NCBI GenBank assembly: GCA_017478225.1
Contig: JAFVDX010000032.1
Location: 1-64,000 of the forward strand
Direction: 5' to 3'
From: Paludibacteraceae bacterium
GTDB taxonomy: Bacteria; Bacteroidota; Bacteroidia; Bacteroidales; Paludibacteraceae
Length of the DNA stretch: 64,000 bases
The notes under the pieces are model-generated. The model ran no database searches, was not told the origin of the DNA, and saw only the letters and a list, made by a program, of their open reading frames with translations. Both the position numbers and the translations under genes were made by a program. Positions 33,273 to 42,311 of this stretch are shown piece by piece (position 1 is the first letter of the stretch; every line of letters starts with the position of its first letter).

Positions 33273-35687
33273 TTATTCTTCATCATCAGCATAATAGTTA
33301 TGCTCACCTTTGCGTTTTCTTCCGTATCCATACCCATATCCGTAGCCGTAGCCATATCCATTTCCGTAACCATATCCGTAATTATAACTGCGATAGTTGT
33401 AGCCATTATAGCCATATCTTAAATGGCGGCGCTCGGTTGGAATATCTGACAAAACAAGTTGTATCTTGTCTTTATGGTCTATCTCAAGTTGCTTGAGAGT
33501 GTTTTTAGCAAAGAACCTATTTGTTTTCAAGCAGCGGATTACATATAGTGTGATGTCGGTTTGTTCTACCAGTGCGTATGCATCGGGTACTTGTCCGATA
33601 GGTGATGAGTCAATAACAATAAAGTCATATTGGCTTTTCAATATATTGAGCATTTCTACCATTCTGTCGCTTCTGATTAGTTCACCGGGGTTAGGAGGTA
33701 TCGTACCGGCTCTCATTATATCAAAGTCGTATGGACTATCTTTAATAATTACATCGTCTAACGAACATTCTTCAATAAGATAGTTGGTTACGCCCAAACC
33801 GCTGTCCAAACCTAATTTCTCATGGATATTAGGCTTACGAATATCCATATCTATAAGTAGAGTACGCTTACCGGTCATGGCATATAGAGCAGCAAGATTG
33901 GTAGATAGATAAGTTTTACCATCACCAGATTGAGTAGAAGTGATGGACACTGTAATGCCAATCTTTCGCTGAACAATAAATTCTATCCTTGTTCTGATAT
34001 TTCTCAGCATTTCTGAGTATGAAGAACGGGGGTGCTCTTTTACTATTGTGGCGTTTTGTGAACGAACATGTCTCAGCGAACCTATAAGTTTGAAGTTAGA
34101 TAAGCGTTCTGCTTCTTTAGGCGTTCTAACTTTGTTGTTGATAAGTTCGAAAAATATGATTAGGACTAAAGGAATAATAAGTCCTATCATGAGATATTTG
34201 GTTGTAGTCTTTGATTTCTGCCCTCCGTTAGTCATTGACAATGTGCGCGCTTTGTCAAGTATATCATTGTCCGGCATATTGCTTGCCTTTTGTATTTCTG
34301 CCTCTGCACGCTTTTGTAAGAAGAAGGTGTAATAGTTGTCGTCTATTCTGTAGTTTCTTTCTATTGCAACCATCTCTAATTCTTTCTCGGGAAGTTTCTT
34401 TATGTCGCGTTGTACCATTTCGTAGCGTGTGTCCAAATCGCGTTGCTCAATTGCAAGTGATTCGCGCATAGAGTTGATAACCTCTTTGATGGCTGTTTTA
34501 ACATTCTCTATGTCTTTGGTGTATTTGGCGTAATAGATGTTTTTATCGGTCAGTTCTCCTCTTTGTATCTGTAGGTCATTGAGTTGTTGTACAAGAGCCG
34601 ATAACATACCATTGTCAAGTCCGAGAGTGGCAGGCACTATGATTCCGCCACCATCCATATTGGTTTGCAGGTAGTTGGTCAGGTAGTCAAGATAGGTTTC
34701 TTTGAGTTTGAGAGCCATTTCTTGTTGGTCGTAGGCTTCCATTTTTGCCATAAGTGAACCTGCGTAGGAACCTACATCTACAAATTTGTTTTTCTGCCTA
34801 AAATCAGTCATTTCACCTTCGGAAACAACGAGTGATTCTTGAAGAATAGCCAATTGGTGATTGATGAAGTTGATAGAGTTTTCTGCTACTTTGTTTTTAC
34901 GGTCTAAGTTATCTTGCAGATATACTTCTGCCAATTTATTGATGAAGTCACAATCTCGAGCAGGTGTAGCACTGACGAGTGAGATTTGCAGAACTGTACT
35001 TTGTTCAGTAACAAAATTCAGAGATAGGCGTGAAGAAAATTCGTTTACCAAATCTTCTCTTGAGCGAAAACGGAAATAGAGAGTCCCAAATTGGCGGAAA
35101 TTGTTAGTAGGATAGATGGTTCCGCTAAAGAGTGAATTGCTAAAGTATTCGCCCATGCGGACTATAGTTTTGAATCCGTCTTCGTCGTCACCTGCAGTTA
35201 TTTGGAGTTCTCCTTTTGGGGTAATACTTACGGCGAATAATTTTTCGTATGCCCAAGGGCTGATTTTTTCAGGCTCCAGAATAAAAGGTGTTTCGTTGTA
35301 TATATTCCTTACTTTAAATCGTCCTTTGTGAATGTAGTCAACTTGCATGTGTGGCAATGAGTCAACCACCCTGCACATCAAGTCATAACTTGATAGCATA
35401 ATCACTTGGTTATTCACATTCTTATAACCTGCATCCACACCAAATCCGGACATCAGTGCTTGTGCACCGTATGACCCTCGTTCCGCGTCTTTGATTATGA
35501 TGGAACCTGCTGACACATACTGAGGTATCCATTTGCGGTTCTGAAGAAAAGAATAACCGTATGCAATAATTGCTGCTATAACAAAGAAATACCAATAGTT
35601 AAGTATTTTGACAACCCATTCGATAATATCGAAATTGGATTTGTCATTATCAAGCAAGTTAAGATTATTATTGTTGTCTTGTGCCAT
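33273..35687 (-). CDS. Wzc-like polysaccharide copolymerase and tyrosine autokinase with Gly-Tyr tail
   Basis: 804 residues. An N-terminal Wzz domain has one transmembrane helix near residues 32-50. A long periplasmic region with coiled coils (about 255-450) is closed by a second helix near 500. The cytoplasmic BY-kinase has Walker A Q-S-G-D-G-K-T, Walker A' L-I-D-M-D-I-R-K-P and Walker B F-I-V-I-D-S-S-P. The last 50 residues are low-complexity, with alternating Gly-Tyr and 16 tyrosines, then R-K-R-K and an acidic end. In this family the C-terminal tyrosine cluster is the autophosphorylation site that controls capsule export; here the cluster is unusually long and regular. Confidence 0.92.
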   Translation of the reverse strand: MAQDNNNNLNLLDNDKSNFDIIEWVVKILNYWYFFVIAAIIAYGYSFLQNRKWIPQYVSAGSIIIKDAERGSYGAQALMSGFGVDAGYKNVNNQVIMLSSYDLMCRVVDSLPHMQVDYIHKGRFKVRNIYNETPFILEPEKISPWAYEKLFAVSITPKGELQITAGDDEDGFKTIVRMGEYFSNSLFSGTIYPTNNFRQFGTLYFRFRSREDLVNEFSSRLSLNFVTEQSTVLQISLVSATPARDCDFINKLAEVYLQDNLDRKNKVAENSINFINHQLAILQESLVVSEGEMTDFRQKNKFVDVGSYAGSLMAKMEAYDQQEMALKLKETYLDYLTNYLQTNMDGGGIIVPATLGLDNGMLSALVQQLNDLQIQRGELTDKNIYYAKYTKDIENVKTAIKEVINSMRESLAIEQRDLDTRYEMVQRDIKKLPEKELEMVAIERNYRIDDNYYTFFLQKRAEAEIQKASNMPDNDILDKARTLSMTNGGQKSKTTTKYLMIGLIIPLVLIIFFELINNKVRTPKEAERLSNFKLIGSLRHVRSQNATIVKEHPRSSYSEMLRNIRTRIEFIVQRKIGITVSITSTQSGDGKTYLSTNLAALYAMTGKRTLLIDMDIRKPNIHEKLGLDSGLGVTNYLIEECSLDDVIIKDSPYDFDIMRAGTIPPNPGELIRSDRMVEMLNILKSQYDFIVIDSSPIGQVPDAYALVEQTDITLYVIRCLKTNRFFAKNTLKQLEIDHKDKIQLVLSDIPTERRHLRYGYNGYNYRSYNYGYGYGNGYGYGYGYGYGYGRKRKGEHNYYADDEE

Positions 35688-35699
35688 GTTATATGAGAT

Positions 35700-36461
35700 T
35701 TATGGTACGAGTGTGGTATAGTTGATAACGCTAACCAAAAGCGAGAGAGAGGAAGTAACTAATCCTAAAAAGGCACTATATGATGCTACTTTGTAGAAAC
35801 TGCCCTTGGTTCGTGCAACATATATCACATCGTTGGGATAGACATAATAGTATTTTGACTCTATGATAGTATTGGTACGAATATCAAATTCAAGTACTTC
35901 CGGTTCTGTTGTGTATGTAGGTCGAATAATGCGCACATGTTGATGGTCACCACTATTCATCAGTTCTCCAGTCATGGCTAAGGCCTGATAAATCGTGAGT
36001 TTCTCTTTGTATATAGGATACACCCCCGATCGTATATCACCCACTACAGTGAAGGTCTTGTTGTATATACTTAATTTGATTTCTGCATCCGGAATAATTT
36101 CTCGCATCTTTTCCTGAACAGTAAGTCTGGCACTATCTAATGTCATTCCAAGCACATAAATAGGCTCGAGGAATGGTAGTTCTATCGTGCCGTCAGGATA
36201 AACTCGGTAGGTGATAGGATTGGTACTTAAACTTGCTGCTTGTCCTGTCATCATGACTTTTGAGATGGTTTCGTCCATTGTTATGAGACGATAAATAATC
36301 TCATCGTTTTCGTGTATCTTATATTGTTCATATTCTGTTTTCTCATATTGTGGCAGGCCTTTTCTGTCTTGCAGAAGACCTACCACACGATGAGTGTAGC
36401 AACTACTCATCATAAGAGTTATTGCTATAAGCGGTAGTAATATGAGTGATCTAAGTCTCAC
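35700..36461 (-). CDS. Wza-like polysaccharide export lipoprotein (second copy)
   Basis: 253 residues. Lipobox M-S-S-C with Cys21. A poly-export domain with I-H-E-N-D-E-I-I-Y-R and I-L/V-G-x-T-L-D-S-A pattern is followed by an SLBB-like segment ending G-S-F-Y-K-V. The last 25 residues are hydrophobic, perhaps a membrane anchor or helix of the outer-membrane pore. It lies 12 bases before the Wzc-like gene. A second protein of the same family is encoded just upstream. Wza forms the outer-membrane channel for capsule in Gram-negative bacteria. Confidence 0.87.
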   Translation of the reverse strand: MRLRSLILLPLIAITLMMSSCYTHRVVGLLQDRKGLPQYEKTEYEQYKIHENDEIIYRLITMDETISKVMMTGQAASLSTNPITYRVYPDGTIELPFLEPIYVLGMTLDSARLTVQEKMREIIPDAEIKLSIYNKTFTVVGDIRSGVYPIYKEKLTIYQALAMTGELMNSGDHQHVRIIRPTYTTEPEVLEFDIRTNTIIESKYYYVYPNDVIYVARTKGSFYKVASYSAFLGLVTSSLSLLVSVINYTTLVP

Positions 36462-36519
36462 GCGGTGATGCAGAAATCTAAAGTTAATGAGTTCCTTGTC
36501 TTTGTGCTTATGATTAGTA

Positions 36520-37365
36520 CTATTTTGATTGGCTGTTTTTTATAGGTCTAACAATAAATCTGTCAACTATAGTGTAGATAAATACTCCGAATGACAATGT
36601 GGCGGCTGTCACACTGACAACCGACGCTGCGGAACTGATGCCGAAGGAAGAACCTCGCATTTGCTGAACATAGATGACATCGTTGGGCTCAATATAGTAA
36701 AATTCCGAATTGATAATATCTTCCGAGCGCACATCGAAAGTCATGATTCTCGTTGAATCCTCTTCTTCTCGTATGATATGAACTTTGCTGCGATCGCCAA
36801 AATCATTGATGTTTCCTGCCATAGCAAGCGCTTCAAATATAGTAAGTTTTTCTTTTGGTATGGCGAATTTGCCTGCCTTACCAACGCCTATCATTGAGAA
36901 ATTGCGCTGCACAACCAACACATCAACTGATATATTCGACAAAGAACCATAATTAACAATCAAACCTGACAATTTATCTTCCAGCAAGTGTTTTACTTGC
37001 CTTACGGTCAATCCCCTTACATATACATCGCCTAAGGTAGGGTATTGAATGTTACCATTGTTATCAACCAAATATGTGTATAGGTCGTAACTATTTTCTT
37101 GCGAGCCGTTGTTCCTTAATATGTTACCTGAGTAGTTTGAGTTCTGACCACCATTGAAGAGTGCTGATATCTTTTCGTCAATGCTATATACGCGCACATA
37201 TAGCCTATCACTTTTACGCAAGACATAATCGGTATATACCAAAGTGTCGGCATACGAGGGAATGGATTTAGAGGGTTGCTGCATGTAGTTCACCTTCTTG
37301 GAGGTAACGCAAGAACCTAAGGCTAAAGCAAAAAGAAATAATATGACGATTTGTTTGTAGCGCAT
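36520..37365 (-). CDS. Wza-like polysaccharide export lipoprotein (first copy)
   Basis: 281 residues. Lipobox A-L-G-S-C with Cys19. The family pattern is L-R-K-S-D-R-L-Y-V-R-V-Y, then Y-P-T-L-G-D-V-Y-V-R-G-L-T, then I-G-V-G-K-A-G-K-F, E-K-L-T-I-F-E-A-L-A-M-A-G and D-V-I-Y-V-Q-Q. This is a poly-export domain followed by SLBB. It is a paralogue of the next gene; both share E-K-L-T-I and E-P-N-D-V/Y-P-N-D-V motifs. It is the first gene of the capsule operon, and it has its own -7 box. Confidence 0.87.
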   Translation of the reverse strand: MRYKQIVILFLFALALGSCVTSKKVNYMQQPSKSIPSYADTLVYTDYVLRKSDRLYVRVYSIDEKISALFNGGQNSNYSGNILRNNGSQENSYDLYTYLVDNNGNIQYPTLGDVYVRGLTVRQVKHLLEDKLSGLIVNYGSLSNISVDVLVVQRNFSMIGVGKAGKFAIPKEKLTIFEALAMAGNINDFGDRSKVHIIREEEDSTRIMTFDVRSEDIINSEFYYIEPNDVIYVQQMRGSSFGISSAASVVSVTAATLSFGVFIYTIVDRFIVRPIKNSQSK

Positions 37366-37381
37366 TTATCGTATGAGCGTG

Positions 37382-37389
37382 CAAAGGTA
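37382..37389 (-). promoter_or_regulatory. Putative promoter (-7 box) of the capsule operon
   Basis: TACCTTTG on the minus strand, 16 bases before the start codon. A TTTG lies at 37413-37416, 23 bases away, a looser spacing than the others. Confidence 0.55.
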
Positions 37390-37435
37390 AAAATTATTTT
37401 TTACATGTACAACAAATGTGTCCGTAGTCGTTTTT

Positions 37436-38770
37436 CTATTTGAAGTATTTGTCTAATTTTCTAATCATTTGTGATTTACAGAATATTATCACCTTGTCAC
37501 CAGGTAATAATTGTGTATCCCCATTGACCAATATGGCTTCGCCTGCACGCACTATCGCACCTATATTTACCTCTCGCGGCAGTCCTGCGTCCCTAATTTT
37601 GGTATTGGTGATTCTGCTACCTTCAGTTACTTGCAATTCTACAATCTCTGCGTCAGCAATGGTGAGGTTCCGTATGCTAAGTACATTGGAACGCATAAGT
37701 AATTGATAGATATAACTTGCAGCAATTGTCTTTTTGTTTAGTACCGCTCCTATATCTAACCCTTCTGCCATAGGGATATATCCGATATTTTCTACCTCTG
37801 CAATGGTTTTGGCTGCACCGAGTTGTTTGGCAGCTAGGCATGCAAAAATATTGGCTTCTGAATTGTCCGTAACAGCCACAAAAGCATCGGCATCACTTAT
37901 GCCTTCTTGTCGGAGAACCTCAATATTGCTCCCGTCAGCGTTTATTATCAATGCGTTCTGCACTTTTTCTGACAGGTACATGCAATTTTCTCTGTTGGGC
38001 TCAAGTATTTTTATGTTCAGGTCATCTGGCAATGACATAACAGCCTTTTGGGTGATTCTTGTTCCACCCATAAAGACTATATTTTTCACCTGTCGGTATG
38101 CCTTACCTGCTTGTTCACGAACAAAATCTATATTTTCTTTGGTACAGATAAAGAAAACTAAATCTCCTTTTTTAACCTCGTCTTGTCCGCTTGGGATAAA
38201 TGTTTCGTTGTCGCGCTTGATAGCGAGAATGCGATAATTGCTATGTTTGAAAAAACCTGATTGGAAAGGTTTATTGGTGAGTTCTGCATTATCTCGGATT
38301 TTTACTATGCACAGATGCAATAACCCTCCTGCAAGAATAATATGATAACGCATCCAACTTGTTTTAAGCGAGTCTGCTATTTCTCCTGCTGCCAATACTT
38401 CGGGATAGATAAGGTGGTTAAGTCCTAAATTTTCAAAGAACTGTTTGTTTTCGGGCAATAAGTACTCGTAATTGTCAATTCTGGCTATTGTTTTCTTTGC
38501 CCCTAACTGAGTGGCAATTAGGCATGCGGTCATATTTACTGACTCATGGGGAGTGACGGCAATGAACAAATCACACCCTTTGACTCCGATGTTTTTCAGG
38601 TCGTGCAGTGAGGTAGGTGAGCCTACTCTGGTGAGCATATCATAGTTATCGTCTAATCCTGCTAAGCGATCGCGATTCTCGTCCATAAGACAAATATCTA
38701 TGTTTTCTCTTGTCAGAAGTTTTGCAAGGTGGGTGCCTACTTCACCTGCTCCTACTATAATGATTTTCAT
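37436..38770 (-). CDS. trkA: Trk-system potassium uptake protein TrkA
   Basis: 444 residues. It is made of two RCK units, each with a Rossmann NAD-binding domain (G-A-G-E-V-G at 7-12; second one near 232 with F-M-G-G-T-R) and a C-terminal TrkA_C domain. The Rossmann Asp (D29/E-N in L-M-D-E-N) is kept. TrkA is the cytoplasmic gating ring of the TrkH potassium channel, which is not in this window. It follows dxs by 35 bases on the minus strand, so the two may be cotranscribed. Confidence 0.94.
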   Translation of the reverse strand: MKIIIVGAGEVGTHLAKLLTRENIDICLMDENRDRLAGLDDNYDMLTRVGSPTSLHDLKNIGVKGCDLFIAVTPHESVNMTACLIATQLGAKKTIARIDNYEYLLPENKQFFENLGLNHLIYPEVLAAGEIADSLKTSWMRYHIILAGGLLHLCIVKIRDNAELTNKPFQSGFFKHSNYRILAIKRDNETFIPSGQDEVKKGDLVFFICTKENIDFVREQAGKAYRQVKNIVFMGGTRITQKAVMSLPDDLNIKILEPNRENCMYLSEKVQNALIINADGSNIEVLRQEGISDADAFVAVTDNSEANIFACLAAKQLGAAKTIAEVENIGYIPMAEGLDIGAVLNKKTIAASYIYQLLMRSNVLSIRNLTIADAEIVELQVTEGSRITNTKIRDAGLPREVNIGAIVRAGEAILVNGDTQLLPGDKVIIFCKSQMIRKLDKYFK

Positions 38771-38805
38771 AATGGTTTACTTTTTTGTGTGAATAAATTT
38801 GAATG

Positions 38806-40677
38806 TTAGTTAAGGTTTTTTGCAATTGTTTTCTTAATTCCTTCGGCGTCCAGTCCCAGCATGTGATATAGTTCTTGCGTTGAACCGTGTTCCACAAACC
38901 GGTCGTTTATTCCTATTCTAACTACTTTGCAGTTGTAGTTCTTGTCGGCAAAATATTCCAATACAGCACTTCCCAATCCTCCTGCAATCACGCCGTCTTC
39001 AGCAGTAAAGACGGTGGCGAAATGAGTGCCGATATAGTCCAATGTGTCTGTGTCTAATGGTTTTAGCCATCTCATATCATAATGGGCGATATCTTCATTT
39101 TGAATAGCCTCAAGTATGGTATTCCCGATTGCACCTATGCTTAATACTGCTGCTTTAGAACCTTTCTTAAGTAGTCTTGCCTTAAGCAAATTATCATCTT
39201 CTTTAGATGTTATGTCTGTTGTGGTTCTGCCTCGCGGGTATCTGATGGCAATAGGAGCATTGAAAGTAGCAGCATATTGCATCATTCGTCTGAGTTCGTT
39301 GGCAGTCATAGGAGCACCGATGGTAAGGTTTGGAATAGGTCTTAAATATGCCAAATCAAGCAGACCATGATGAGTGGCACCATCTGCACCTACAATGCCC
39401 GCTCTATCAATACAAAAGACTACATGCACTTTTTGCAGTGCCACATCATGTATGATATTGTCGTACGCTCGTTGCAAAAACGAAGAATAAATATTGCAGA
39501 ATGGTATCATGCCTTCTTTGGCGAGCCCTGCAGAGAATGTCACCGCATGACCTTCTGCAATACCTACATCGAAAACTCTCTCAGGAAACTCTTGTTGCAT
39601 AATATTCATAGAGCATCCTCCGAGCATAGCAGGTGTGATACCCACTATTCGATTGTCTTGACGCGCCAAATCAAGCAGTTGCGCGCCAAATACTTCTTGC
39701 CAGAGTGGTAGTTGTTGCGAGTTGCTTACCTTCCTCTCTCCCGATTCCGGATTAAATTCTCCTGGCGCATGCCAAAGTGTTTGATCGGCTTCTGCGGGAG
39801 CGTAACCCTTGCCTTTCTTGGTTATGATATGCAGAACTTTAGGCCCCTGATAATTTTTAATTTCTGATAGTATTCTTACCAAATCCTGAACATTATGTCC
39901 ATCTGCAGGCCCGAAATATCTGATGTTGAGACCTGTAAATATATTCTTGGGCTGGCGCGTGAGCATGGCTTTGATGCTATTATTGAATCTTTGCACTTTG
40001 CCTTTGCTCTTTTCGTCTATGAGGTGTAATTTCTTAGCGGCTTGATATGCCTTCCATCTTAGTTTATTGTATCCGTTAGATGTGGTTATGTCAAGCAGAT
40101 ATTGAGTAAATCCTCCGTGTATAGGGTCGATGGCCATGTTGTTGTCATTGAGAATGATAAGGAGGTTGTTCTTGTCCATTGAGGTGTTGTTAAGCCCTTC
40201 GAATGCCAAACCTCCGGTCATCGCGCCATCACCTATGATTGCAACCACTTGTTGCCCATTGTCTTGCGTCTGTTTGAGTTGCAGCGCTATTTGTTCGCCT
40301 AAGGCTGCCGAAATACTATTTGAAGCGTGACCTGCAATAAAAGCATCATATTCGCTTTCAGCAGGAGTAGGGAAGGGGGCAAGCCCTTTGAATTGGCGGT
40401 TGGTATGGAAAAGTCTTCTTCTGCCTGTAAGAATCTTGTGTGCATAGGCTTGATGACCTACATCCCAAATCAGTTTATCTTGTGGAGCAGAGAATACATA
40501 GTGAAGTGCTACCGTTAGTTCAATAGTCCCTAATGAAGATGCTAAATGCCCGGGGTGTTTGCTCAAATTTTGGATAATAAAATCTCTCAGTTCGTTACAC
40601 AACTCAGGCAGCTCAGTTATCTTAAGTCTTTTTAAGTCAGAAGGATAGTCTATATTTTGCAGATATTTATATTCCAT
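38806..40677 (-). CDS. dxs: 1-deoxy-D-xylulose-5-phosphate synthase
   Basis: 623 residues, usual length. The thiamine diphosphate motif G-D-G-A-M-T-G-G with a downstream N-D-N is near residues 147-178. D-V-G-H-Q-A-Y-A-H-K at about 72-81 and the transketolase block F-D-V-G-I-A-E-G-H-A-V with D-R-A-G-I-V-G-A-D-G-A-T-H-H-G complete the family. It joins pyruvate and glyceraldehyde-3-phosphate to start the methylerythritol pathway of isoprenoids, and also feeds thiamine and pyridoxal. Its own promoter is divergent from the next plus-strand gene. Confidence 0.97.
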   Translation of the reverse strand: MEYKYLQNIDYPSDLKRLKITELPELCNELRDFIIQNLSKHPGHLASSLGTIELTVALHYVFSAPQDKLIWDVGHQAYAHKILTGRRRLFHTNRQFKGLAPFPTPAESEYDAFIAGHASNSISAALGEQIALQLKQTQDNGQQVVAIIGDGAMTGGLAFEGLNNTSMDKNNLLIILNDNNMAIDPIHGGFTQYLLDITTSNGYNKLRWKAYQAAKKLHLIDEKSKGKVQRFNNSIKAMLTRQPKNIFTGLNIRYFGPADGHNVQDLVRILSEIKNYQGPKVLHIITKKGKGYAPAEADQTLWHAPGEFNPESGERKVSNSQQLPLWQEVFGAQLLDLARQDNRIVGITPAMLGGCSMNIMQQEFPERVFDVGIAEGHAVTFSAGLAKEGMIPFCNIYSSFLQRAYDNIIHDVALQKVHVVFCIDRAGIVGADGATHHGLLDLAYLRPIPNLTIGAPMTANELRRMMQYAATFNAPIAIRYPRGRTTTDITSKEDDNLLKARLLKKGSKAAVLSIGAIGNTILEAIQNEDIAHYDMRWLKPLDTDTLDYIGTHFATVFTAEDGVIAGGLGSAVLEYFADKNYNCKVVRIGINDRFVEHGSTQELYHMLGLDAEGIKKTIAKNLN

Positions 40678-40703
40678 TATGCAATTGCATATTTTTCCAC
40701 TTG

Positions 40704-40735
40704 CAAAGGTAAGTGTTTTTTGTCAAACAAGCAAA
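40704..40735 (-). promoter_or_regulatory. Promoter of dxs-trkA
   Basis: Minus strand: TTTG (40732-40735), 20 bases, TACCTTTG (40704-40711); a leader of about 20 bases. Confidence 0.72.
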
Positions 40736-40782
40736 CAATGCATCTCGTGAAACTAATATCGAGTGTGTTTTGTGGCATATCA

Positions 40783-40814
40783 TTTGTCTATTTATAGAAA
40801 AAGTAGTAATTTTG
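40783..40814 (+). promoter_or_regulatory. Promoter of the 40822 operon
   Basis: TTTG at 40783-40786, 20 bases, TAATTTTG at 40807-40814; seven bases lie between it and the ATG at 40822, so the leader is nearly absent. Confidence 0.72.
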
Positions 40815-40821
40815 CAGCGTT

Positions 40822-41643
40822 ATGAAAAAGATTTTGTTTATTGCCATATTATGTATTGTTAGTCTTGGTTTGTTCGCTCAAGAGCGCAATTTGACCAAGA
40901 TGACACTTAAGATGGAGAAACTATGGAAAGCAGGTGATTATTTGGAGGCAATGGATACTGCGACTTTGGTGCTCACATTAGACGGTGATAATCATGCCGC
41001 CAAAGAGTTCGTTCATAGAAATTGGGATAAGATGCAGCAACGGGCAGAGCGCGATATAGAGAGACTTAATGACCCTAATGATTTGGACGAGGCGGCGGCT
41101 CGATGTGAGATATACCGACTGCTCGACGAAATACATGGTAATTTGTCGGTTATTAAATTGCCGCTTGTTGGATATCATCAGAGTTGGGTGTGGCAGCCTG
41201 AGGTGAGTTATTATTCGGGGCATTATGATAATGAAAGAATGAAAACCTATCGTTTGCTAATGAGTTTTGTTCGGCAGTCGCTTGCTGACAGAGATACAGA
41301 ATCGGCAGGACAATTTGTGAATATGGCGATGGATAAATATCTTTTAACTGAAGGCGAGAGGAAAAAATGCAGAAAAGACATGGTAGTGTTATGTACGGAA
41401 GAGTTGAAAAAAGTGGATGGTTCGGATAAAGTTTACGATGCGATATATGCATACGATCTGTCAGTGCTTTCGTTGAAGATGGACTCCACTCAATCGCAAA
41501 TACATGAGCAGCAACCTATATTGCAGCAACATGTAAGTGATTTATATCTACAAGAGGCAAATTTGGAATTGAGCAAAGGAGACAGCATAAGGGCAAACGA
41601 ACTGTTTTTATCAGCAGAGGAATGGAAGGTAAATAAAGATTGA
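40822..41643 (+). CDS. Secreted protein of unknown function
   Basis: 273 residues. The N-terminus (M-K-K-I, a hydrophobic core and L-F-A-Q at 17-20) is a signal peptide. The mature protein is helical, charged and rich in Leu and Glu, with E-K-L-W-K-A-G-D-Y near its start. It has repeated alpha-alpha patterns that suggest a TPR-like superhelix, but I cannot fix repeat borders. No catalytic motif is seen. It is the first gene of the envelope operon and ends 1 base before the TrmH gene. Confidence 0.75.
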   Translation: MKKILFIAILCIVSLGLFAQERNLTKMTLKMEKLWKAGDYLEAMDTATLVLTLDGDNHAAKEFVHRNWDKMQQRAERDIERLNDPNDLDEAAARCEIYRLLDEIHGNLSVIKLPLVGYHQSWVWQPEVSYYSGHYDNERMKTYRLLMSFVRQSLADRDTESAGQFVNMAMDKYLLTEGERKKCRKDMVVLCTEELKKVDGSDKVYDAIYAYDLSVLSLKMDSTQSQIHEQQPILQQHVSDLYLQEANLELSKGDSIRANELFLSAEEWKVNKD

Positions 41644-41644
41644 T

Positions 41645-42190
41645 ATGCATAAACTGACTGTAACAGAGATGAATCGCTTGACCGCTCAAGAGTTTAGTCA
41701 AGCAGAAAAAGTCCCGCTTGTGGTGGTGCTGGATAATGTGCGTAGTCAGCATAATGTAGGTTCGGTATTTCGTACGGCTGATGCTTTCCTGATAGAGAAA
41801 ATAATTTTATGCGGTTGTTGTTGCTGTCCTCCTAATCAGGAAATTCACAAGACGGCTCTCGGTGCAGAATTGACGGTAAAGTGGGAGTATTATGAAAATA
41901 CAATCAACGCAGTATCAAAATTGCACGATGATGGTTATATCGTTTTAGCGGTGGAGCAGGTAGAGGAAAGCACGATGCTCAATAGTTTGATATTAGACAA
42001 ACAAAAGAAATATGCTATAGTATTGGGGCATGAGGTGTTTGGAGTCCGGCAAGAGGTTGTAGATGCGTCTGATGGTTGCGTGGAAATCCCTCAATACGGA
42101 ACTAAACATTCGCTTAATGTGAGTGTCGCAGCAGGGGTCGTTATGTACAAGATGAGTGAGGAGTTAAGAAAAAACAAAAGCAGTAAATAA
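41645..42190 (+). CDS. TrmH/SpoU-family RNA 2'-O-methyltransferase
   Basis: 181 residues, with no N-terminal substrate-binding extension. Motif 1 is N-V-R-S-Q-H-N-V-G-S-V-F-R-T (N-x-x-N-x-G-x-x-x-R). Motif 2 is V-L-G-H-E-V-F-G-V, and motif 3 is E-I-P-Q-Y-G-T-K-H-S-L-N-V-S-V-A, including the knot Asn-Ser pair. It transfers methyl from S-adenosylmethionine to a ribose 2'-OH in rRNA or tRNA; the target is unknown. A cluster C-G-C-C-C-C-P-P follows motif 1 where other members have small or hydrophobic residues. It lies 1 base after the previous gene. Confidence 0.9.
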   Translation: MHKLTVTEMNRLTAQEFSQAEKVPLVVVLDNVRSQHNVGSVFRTADAFLIEKIILCGCCCCPPNQEIHKTALGAELTVKWEYYENTINAVSKLHDDGYIVLAVEQVEESTMLNSLILDKQKKYAIVLGHEVFGVRQEVVDASDGCVEIPQYGTKHSLNVSVAAGVVMYKMSEELRKNKSSK

Positions 42191-42234
42191 ACTAAACTTC
42201 CCCACAAGAGATAATAAAATTCAATTTTGGATCA

Positions 42235-42270
42235 ACTCCGAACACTCAGAATACTCCGAGTACTCCGAAC
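42235..42270 (+). repeat. 9-bp tandem repeat, four copies
   Basis: ACTCCGAAC (42235-42243), ACTCAGAAT, ACTCCGAGT and ACTCCGAAC (42262-42270) lie end to end in the 121-base gap before the PpiC gene. The four copies differ by one or two bases. Confidence 0.85.
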
Positions 42271-42311
42271 AACCAAGATATTGAAAACTTTAGTAAATAT
42301 ATATAGAAAAA

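Noticed and set aside
37734..38237. 167-codon open frame on the plus strand inside trkA
   Set aside because: It is fully antisense to trkA, rich in Ser and Cys from complementary codons, and has no promoter or family motif.
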